DNA of 64,000 bases from JALZAI01 sp038207565. GTDB lineage: Bacteria; Actinomycetota; Actinomycetes; Mycobacteriales; Jatrophihabitantaceae. A program made the translations under genes and the position numbers. The notes below the pieces were generated by a model. The model ran no database searches, was not told the DNA's origin, and saw only the letters and a list, made by a program, of their open reading frames with translations. Location: positions 1-64,000 of the forward strand of contig JBBQZQ010000003.1 in NCBI GenBank assembly GCA_038207565.1, read 5' to 3'. Below, in pieces: positions 58,643 through 64,000 of the stretch. Numbering within the stretch: position 1 is the stretch's first letter; each line of letters begins with the position of its first letter.

Positions 58643-59161
58643 ATGCCTCCGCAGCCGCTCGGGTTCGATCCGATCGACCGAGCAGGCGAGCTTTGGGAAC
58701 AGAAGTGGCCCGGTGAGGAGCCCGAGGTCTACGCCGCGATGCGTGCCGTCACCTCGATCATGCGCGCGCACCAGATCCTGCTCGCCGAACTGGACGCGAT
58801 GTTGCGCCCGTACGGCATCACCTTCAGCCGGTACGAGGCCCTTGTGCTGTTGGTGCACTCCCGCACGGGCGCCCTGCCGTTGTCCAAGATCGGTGAGCGC
58901 CTGCAGGTGCACGCCACGTCGGTCACCAATGTCATCGACCGGCTCGAGGGCGCCGGGCTCGTACGCCGCGAACCCAATCCCCGCGACGGGCGTGGCACGC
59001 TCGCGGTCATCACCAGTGCCGGCCGGGACGTTGCGCAACGCGCGACAGCACGGTTCAACGAGTCGCGGTTTGCCATGGCAGGTCTCGGCGACGGCGAGCT
59101 CGCCGAGATCTTCGCGATCCTTCGCCGCCTGCGTCGGCAGGCAGGCGACTTCGCCGATTGA
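58643..59161 (+). CDS. MarR-family transcriptional regulator
   Basis: A 172-residue winged-helix regulator. Dimerisation helices flank a DNA-binding core: ITFSRYEALVLLVHSRTGALPLSKIGERL, then the recognition helix VHATSVTNVIDRLEGAGLVRR and the wing PNPRDGRGTLAVITSAGRD (all read in parts). It follows the acyl-CoA dehydrogenase gene and precedes the sortase and mutase pair. MarR proteins often respond to phenolic or acyl-CoA ligands, so control of the neighbouring acyl-CoA genes is possible but unproven. Confidence 0.9.
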   Translation: MPPQPLGFDPIDRAGELWEQKWPGEEPEVYAAMRAVTSIMRAHQILLAELDAMLRPYGITFSRYEALVLLVHSRTGALPLSKIGERLQVHATSVTNVIDRLEGAGLVRREPNPRDGRGTLAVITSAGRDVAQRATARFNESRFAMAGLGDGELAEIFAILRRLRRQAGDFAD

Positions 59162-59182
59162 CGGTGTTTCCGGCCTCGGACG

Positions 59183-60040
59183 TCAGGTGCGCGCGCCGGC
59201 CTTGGCAGACGTCAGACGGCCCTCGACGATTACGTTGTACTCATAGTCGACGCCGTCCAGCTCGGCGCAGGTGATGATCACGAGCCGCCGCTTGGTCTGC
59301 TCGTTCATCAACGGCGCGACCGACGCCGCCGACGTCTTCGATACGCCGAACGCCTTGTTCACCGTGTAATGCAGGGTGCCGGTCGGGGTCCACAGGGTGA
59401 TCACGTAGCCGTCGAGGGAGTGGACGGGGTAAGTGGCCACACCGCTGACATCGATTGGTTTGACATTCAGGATTTCCTGGGTGGCCGACTCCGATATCTT
59501 GTTCAGCACCTCGAGCCGGTCCTGCCCCCAGGAATGGCCCAGGACGTAGGTGGTGGCCGTCCGGCTGCCGGGCGCCACCCCGAAACCCTCCTGCACCCAG
59601 CACACGGTGTGGTGCTGCTCGCCCGGCGGGTCGAGCGGGCGGACGTTGTCCATACCGCAGACGTGAGCCTTGATCTGGAATCTCGGCCCCTTGATGCGGA
59701 ACGACGTCGGCGCGGCCGCGGCGACGAAGTCATGCGGGATTGTCGGTTTCGGGGCAACCGTGCGCTTCGGTGTCGGGGCGACCGTTGTCGGCGGAGTGTG
59801 GACGCGCGTGGGAGTCGGCGCGGCCGCCAGGCTCGGCGTTGCGGTCGGCACGGCCGATGTGGTCGGCGCGCCGGCGAGGACTGCCGGCGGGGCACCCGTG
59901 GGGTCGTCGCCGCGGTTCGACACGAAGAACCCGGTCGTCGCACCGGCACCGACCAGGACGCCGACCACGGCGAGCGCTAGCCCGCGCCGCCGCCGACGGT
60001 CCGCGGCGGGCGGTGTCGGGTCTGCGGCGTCGGCGGTCAC
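59183..60040 (-). CDS. sortase, class E/F-like
   Basis: A 285-residue transpeptidase. A basic N terminus and signal-anchor helix (RRRRRGLALAVVGVLVGAGATTGFFV) are followed by a long Thr/Pro/Ala-rich stalk (to ~105) and the sortase beta-barrel. H169 (YVLGHSWG), C258 (VIITCAEL) and R275 (VEGRLTS) are the catalytic triad. Two further Cys (HVCGM and TVCWVQ) flank an insertion. No LPxTG-like substrate is encoded nearby. The GTG start has a -10 box TATCCT six bases upstream on the reverse strand. Confidence 0.87.
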   Translation of the reverse strand: MTADAADPTPPAADRRRRRGLALAVVGVLVGAGATTGFFVSNRGDDPTGAPPAVLAGAPTTSAVPTATPSLAAAPTPTRVHTPPTTVAPTPKRTVAPKPTIPHDFVAAAAPTSFRIKGPRFQIKAHVCGMDNVRPLDPPGEQHHTVCWVQEGFGVAPGSRTATTYVLGHSWGQDRLEVLNKISESATQEILNVKPIDVSGVATYPVHSLDGYVITLWTPTGTLHYTVNKAFGVSKTSAASVAPLMNEQTKRRLVIITCAELDGVDYEYNVIVEGRLTSAKAGART

Positions 60041-60107
60041 TGCTCCAGGATAGGACGGGCATCTCGTTTTCTGGCATTTACTAGGACGTCCAAGTAAATT
60101 CACAGGT
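60041..60107. promoter_or_regulatory. divergent leaderless promoters of sortase and mutase
   Basis: On the reverse strand TATCCT (60047-60052) lies six bases before the sortase GTG at 60040. On the forward strand TAAATT (60095-60100) lies seven bases before the mutase ATG at 60108. Both promoters share one 67-bp intergenic space, so a regulator bound between them could affect both genes. Confidence 0.5.
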
Positions 60108-61823
60108 ATGGACGCCGAGAAGATCGACAGCGACACCGGTACCGCCGCCGAGAACGACGCCTTTGACGATATCGAGGCGGGCCGCGACCGCTGGCAGGCG
60201 CGCTATGACGCCGCGAGGAAGTCCGAGCGCGACTTCACCACGCTGTCGGGGACCGAGCTCGACCCCGTTTATGGTCCGACCGGCCCGGACGACCGGATGG
60301 GCCGCATCGGCTGGCCGGGCGAATTCCCCTACACCCGCGGCATCCACCCCACCGGATACCGCGGCAAGCCCTGGACGATCCGGCAGTTCGCCGGGTTCGG
60401 GAACGCGCGGCAGACCAACGAGCGGTACAAGATGATCCTGGCCGCGGGCGGCGGCGGCCTGTCGGTGGCATTCGACATGCCGACGCTGATGGGCCGCGAT
60501 TCCGACGACGAACGCGCACTCGGCGAGGTCGGGCACTGCGGCGTCGCGATCGACTCTGCCGCGGACATGGACATCCTCTTCGACGGGATCGACCTGGCCG
60601 CGACGACCACGTCGATGACCATCAGCGGACCGGCCGTCCCGCTGTTCTGCATGTACGTCGTCGCTGCCGAGCGGCAGGGCGCGGACACGTCCAAGCTCAA
60701 CGGCACGCTGCAGACCGACATCTTCAAGGAGTACATCGCGCAGAAGGAGTGGATCTATCCTCCCGAGCCGCACCTCAAGCTCATCGGCGACCTGATGGAG
60801 TACGTCGACGCCGAAATTCCCGCCTACAAGCCGCTGTCGGTGTCGGGGTACCACATCCGCGAGGCCGGTTCGACGGCTGCGCAGGAACTCGCGTTCACCC
60901 TCGCCGACGGGTTCGGCTACGTCGAACTGGGGATGTCGCGTGGCCTGGACGTCGACCGGTTTGCCCCAGGACTGTCGTTCTTCTTCGACGCCCACATCGA
61001 TTTCTTCGAGGAGATCGCGAAGCTGCGCGCCGCGCGCCGCATCTGGGCGCGCTGGATGCGCGATGTGTACGGCGCCAAGACCGAGCGGGCGCAACGGCTG
61101 CGCTTCCACACCCAGACCGCCGGCGTCTCGCTCACCGCGCAGCAGCCCGAGAACAACATCGTGCGAACCGCCGTCGAGGCTCTGGCCGCAGTGCTGGCAG
61201 GGACGAACTCGTTGCACACGAACGCGCTGGACGAGGTGTTGGCCCTGCCGTCGGCGAAGGCGGCGCAGATCGCCCTGCGCACCCAGCAGGTGATCGCCGA
61301 GGAGACCGGCGTGCTCAATGTTGCCGATCCGCTCGGTGGCTCGTGGTACGTCGAGGCGCTCACCGACAAGATCGAGGCGGAGGCCGAGAAGATCTTCGAG
61401 CGGATCAAGGACCTCGGCGGCGACGCAACGATGCTCTCGGGGTTGTTGCGTGGCATCGAGGACGGGTGGTTCATCGGCGAGGTAGCCGATGCGTCCTTCA
61501 CTTACCAGGTGGCGATGGAGAAGGGCGACAAGAAGATCGTCGGAGTGAACACGCTGACTGGTGACGTGGGCGAACCGCTGGAGATCCTGCGCGTATCGCA
61601 CGAGGTAGAGCTGGAGCAGCGTGCCGTGATCTCGGCGCGACGGTCGGCGCGCAACCAGCCAGCGGTCGACGAGGCGATCGCGCGGATGCTGCGGGCGGCC
61701 GAGAACGACGAGAACACCCTGCCGGCAATGCTCGACGCTGCCCGTGCCGAGGCGACGCTGGGCGAGATCTGCGACGCGTTCCGCCCGATGTGGGGCGAGT
61801 ATCGCGAACCCACTCGTTTCTGA
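60108..61823 (+). CDS. icmA: isobutyryl-CoA mutase-type large subunit (IcmA-like)
   Basis: A 571-residue TIM-barrel subunit of a B12-dependent acyl-CoA mutase, lacking the cobalamin domain, which must be supplied by a separate small subunit not found here. The specificity residues read as isobutyryl-CoA mutase: F94 in TIRQFAGFG (Tyr in methylmalonyl-CoA mutase) and Q212 in YIAQKEWIYPP (Arg in methylmalonyl-CoA mutase). VAFDMPTLMGRDSDDE and NGTLQTDIFKEYI agree with the IcmA subgroup. It would interconvert isobutyryl-CoA and n-butyryl-CoA. Confidence 0.9.
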   Translation: MDAEKIDSDTGTAAENDAFDDIEAGRDRWQARYDAARKSERDFTTLSGTELDPVYGPTGPDDRMGRIGWPGEFPYTRGIHPTGYRGKPWTIRQFAGFGNARQTNERYKMILAAGGGGLSVAFDMPTLMGRDSDDERALGEVGHCGVAIDSAADMDILFDGIDLAATTTSMTISGPAVPLFCMYVVAAERQGADTSKLNGTLQTDIFKEYIAQKEWIYPPEPHLKLIGDLMEYVDAEIPAYKPLSVSGYHIREAGSTAAQELAFTLADGFGYVELGMSRGLDVDRFAPGLSFFFDAHIDFFEEIAKLRAARRIWARWMRDVYGAKTERAQRLRFHTQTAGVSLTAQQPENNIVRTAVEALAAVLAGTNSLHTNALDEVLALPSAKAAQIALRTQQVIAEETGVLNVADPLGGSWYVEALTDKIEAEAEKIFERIKDLGGDATMLSGLLRGIEDGWFIGEVADASFTYQVAMEKGDKKIVGVNTLTGDVGEPLEILRVSHEVELEQRAVISARRSARNQPAVDEAIARMLRAAENDENTLPAMLDAARAEATLGEICDAFRPMWGEYREPTRF

Positions 61824-61853
61824 GCGCTCCTGGGCCGAATGTTGGTGATGTGG

Positions 61854-62790
61854 TCAACCGTCCGAACGCCGGCGGTGCAGCGTGAAGCGTTCGAACACCG
61901 AGAGCGCGCCCGAGGGCTTGTTGACGTTGTAGTACGTCACGTGGAACGAGGTCCGGCCGCCGCGACGATGACCCGGGTCGACCGTGAATGCCGCGAAGCC
62001 GTGGGATGCGCGCTGTCCCCGACGGCGCGCCAGACCGCCTGCTCCTTCGTGAACTCGATGTGCGTTTGCCGTTCGCGCCCGGCGTCGCGGATACCGACGT
62101 GATCACTTTGGCGGTCCCGTCGGAGAAGAACGTCTGATTGCTCGTGCCCGAGACGCCACCACCACCGAGCACCATGTGCACCGTGCCGAGCGAGGTGTCG
62201 ATGTCATCGGTCGCGGTCGAGGCCGGATTCGGGGTCAGCGTCGTGCTGCCCGACACCACGCCGCGCACGGCTAGCGAGCGTTCGTAGTCGTGCTCATGTC
62301 CGCACACGACGAGGTCGACGCCGTAGCGGTCGAACAGCGGGCCGTACGCCTCGCGCAGCCCGAGGTCGGCGCCGTTGAAGTCCGCCGAACTCACCATCAC
62401 CTGGTGCATCGCGACCACGACCCAATCGACGTCGCACGATGCGCGCGCACGGCGCAGCTCGCGCTCGAGCCAGCGCACCTGGCGGCCGCCGGAATAGCCC
62501 CTGACGTAGTAGTCGCCGCGGTCCTGCAGGCAGTGGTCGTCGTTCTGGTGCCGTAGCGGACGGCGCACCTGCCGGTCGGTGATCCACGAGAGGACCATCT
62601 GCCGCGCGGGGTCGGCACCGAATGTCAGGTGCAGACCCTGCACCGGTGTCGTGGCCGCAGCGCGGGTGCGCAGACTGGTCACCGCCGTGGCCGGGGTGCC
62701 GCCGAGCAACGGTGCCGCTGCGGCGCCTGCGCCGGCGGCGCCGAGCAGAACGAGCGCGGTGCGACGGGACAGATGTGGCGATTCGCTCAT
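61854..62790 (-). pseudogene. decayed purple acid phosphatase / metallophosphoesterase
   Basis: The N terminus is intact: a Tat-like signal with twin Arg (SPHLSRRTALVLLGAAGAGAAAAP) and the start of the fibronectin-like domain (VQGLHLTFGADPARQMVLSWITD). The sequence then jumps straight to the last third of the enzyme (NDDHCLQDRGDYYVRGYSGG, AMHQVMVSSADFNGADLG and VVCGHEHDYERS). This deletes most metal ligands. After SVSATPGANGK the frame is lost, and pieces of the normal C terminus (EFTKEQAVWRAV, then TSFHVTYYNVNKPSGALSVFERF and a TGA at 61856-61854) lie in the other frames. One large deletion and at least two frameshifts make it non-functional. Confidence 0.78.
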
Positions 62791-62973
62791 GTCCACCGAC
62801 GCTAGGGACACCAGTGGGCGACGCGGTGAACGGCATATTGCCGGGAACGGTCAACGGCGGAAGGACGAGTGCCCGCGCCCTGGGACCCTGCTGCGGAGTG
62901 TTGATCATGTACGGACGGGCGGTCGGCTCACCGGCCGCCCGGTGCGGCGTCGAGATCTGCAAAACTGGAGGTC

Positions 62974-63942
62974 ATGCGTCCCGGTCGCCCGAATCCCAGC
63001 CGCCCCACCCCGCCCGATCCCGCCGCCGTAGCGGCGATGACAGGCGCGGTCGACCTTGCCGCGCTGAAGGCGCGCTCCGACGCACAGGCACGTGCCGCTG
63101 AGGCGCCGCTGCCCCCGGCCGGCTCGGTCGTGATCGAGGTGACCGAGGCGAGCTTCCAGGCCGAGGTGCTCGACCGCTCGTTCCAGGTGCCGGTGCTGCT
63201 CGATCTCTGGGCCGAGTGGTGCGAGCCCTGCAAGCAGCTCTCGCCCATGCTGGAGAAGCTTGCTGTCGAGGGCAACGGTACGTGGATCCTCGCCAAGATC
63301 GACGTCGACGCGAACCCGCGTATCTCGCAGGCGCTGCAGGTGCAGAGCATCCCGACAGTGTTCGCCGTACTCGGCGGTCAGCTCGTGCCCGGTTTCCAGG
63401 GCGCCCTGCCCGAGGCGCAGGTCCGGGAGTTCATCGACGCGCTCATGCAGGCATCCACCGAAGCCGGCCTGACCGGTGCACCGCCCGAGGCGGACGGGGA
63501 GTCCGACCTGGGCGAAGACCCTGAGGGCCCGGAGGACCCGCGCTTCGACGCAGCCGAAGCGGCCCTGGCCGACGGCGACTACGACGACGCGCGCAGGCAG
63601 TTCCAGGCAATTCTCGACGCCGAACCGACCAACGCCTCAGCGGCGCTCGCGTTACGTCAGGTCAATCTGCTCGCGCGGGTGGGGAGCGCGGATCCGAATG
63701 TGATCGCGTTGGCCGACGCGGCGCCCGACGACGTGGCCGCTGCCCTGGCCGCGGCGGACCTCTCGCTCATGAGCGATGACGCGCCCGGCGCGTTGCGTCG
63801 ACTGCTCGATCTGCTGTCGCGCACGAGCGGTGACGACCGCGACCTGCTGCGCGAACGGCTGGTCGAGTATTTCGAACTGCTCGGACCGGAGGACGAGCGG
63901 GTTCCTCCGGCACGGCGCGAGATGGCCCGCGCGCTGTTCTAG
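62974..63942 (+). CDS. ybbN: thioredoxin-domain TPR co-chaperone (YbbN/CnoX-like)
   Basis: A 322-residue protein. Residues ~50-155 are a thioredoxin fold with the redox site W-C83-E-P-C86 and cis-Pro in QSIPTVFAVL. The C-terminal half is a tetratricopeptide-type helical repeat (DPRFDAAEAALADGDYDDARRQFQAIL onward, read in parts). YbbN proteins hold unfolded or oxidised substrates for the chaperonin and DnaK systems. Unlike E. coli YbbN, the CxxC is intact, so redox activity is expected. GGAGG is very close to the ATG. It matches Rv1324 in position. Confidence 0.92.
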   Translation: MRPGRPNPSRPTPPDPAAVAAMTGAVDLAALKARSDAQARAAEAPLPPAGSVVIEVTEASFQAEVLDRSFQVPVLLDLWAEWCEPCKQLSPMLEKLAVEGNGTWILAKIDVDANPRISQALQVQSIPTVFAVLGGQLVPGFQGALPEAQVREFIDALMQASTEAGLTGAPPEADGESDLGEDPEGPEDPRFDAAEAALADGDYDDARRQFQAILDAEPTNASAALALRQVNLLARVGSADPNVIALADAAPDDVAAALAAADLSLMSDDAPGALRRLLDLLSRTSGDDRDLLRERLVEYFELLGPEDERVPPARREMARALF

Positions 63943-63954
63943 GCCGTCGCGCTC

Positions 63955-63967
63955 TAGAGTCGCGGCG
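63955..63967 (+). promoter_or_regulatory. -10 box of leaderless promoter for the last gene
   Basis: TAGAGT at 63955-63960 precedes the ATG at 63968 by seven bases, the same geometry as at other genes here. Confidence 0.35.
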
Positions 63968-64000
63968 ATGACGACTGCACACGGCACCCACGACTACGCC
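63968..64000 (+). CDS. start of a truncated gene at the window edge
   Basis: Eleven codons (MTTAHGTHDYA) are open from an ATG preceded by a leaderless-type -10 box and run off the window. Too little is present to name a family. Confidence 0.4.
   Translation, partial: MTTAHGTHDYA

Overview
The window is a high-GC chromosome segment from an actinobacterium. Support comes from the gene content (NucS, DUF2550 after atpC, long-form ATP synthase delta subunit, Rpf, RF1-PrmC-TsaC-WecA-ATP synthase order), frequent GTG starts and many apparently leaderless promoters. From memory, the argS-lysA-hom-thrC-thrB-rho-rpmE-prfA-prmC-tsaC-wecA-atp-DUF2550-cobalamin adenosyltransferase-murA-nucS-epimerase-thiolase-thioredoxin order matches the Rv1292 to Rv1324 block of Mycobacterium tuberculosis. 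Here atpF and atpH are separate genes and the block is interrupted by other genes, so this is not a Mycobacterium. The genus cannot be fixed from the sequence.

Region 1 (1-7998) looks like the end of a genomic island against the 3' end of a tRNA-Arg(CCG) gene. It holds three toxin-antitoxin pairs (AbrB/PIN, Phd/RelE, VapB45-like/DUF5615), an Mrr-type restriction endonuclease, a decayed MobF relaxase, a possible patatin fragment, a secreted beta-helix protein, and about 1.1 kb of gene-free DNA with nested inverted repeats and a short tandem repeat.

Region 2 (8.2-26.3 kb) is core metabolism and information processing: a DUF3105 membrane protein, argS, the lysA-hom-thrC-thrB amino-acid cluster, rho with an unusual Asn/Gln-rich N-terminal insert and a long leader, a PH-domain membrane protein, a maltose-type ABC importer lacking its ATPase, rpmE, then prfA-prmC-tsaC-wecA.

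Region 3 (26.4-34.4 kb) is the complete F1Fo ATP synthase operon with two small membrane proteins in front and DUF2550 behind. It is followed by gntK and a cobalamin adenosyltransferase (reverse strand) and by murA, whose active-site Cys is replaced by Asp.

Region 4 (36.9-64 kb) is rich in acyl-CoA and B12 chemistry: ethylmalonyl-CoA mutase, a duplicated 3-hydroxyacyl-CoA dehydrogenase, crotonyl-CoA carboxylase/reductase, an acyl-CoA epimerase, a thiolase, a MeaB-type chaperone, an enoyl-CoA hydratase/isomerase, a glutaryl-CoA dehydrogenase-like enzyme and an IcmA-type mutase. Together with the adenosyltransferase these cover the front half of the ethylmalonyl-CoA pathway and its cofactor supply. 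Mixed in are a phosphatidylcholine synthase-like enzyme, NucS, a DivIVA-like protein with seven 11-residue coiled-coil repeats, an SCP2-alpha/beta hydrolase fusion, a DGPF/ECF sigma pair, an Rpf, a sortase, a decayed purple acid phosphatase and a thioredoxin/TPR protein. The window ends just inside a further gene.
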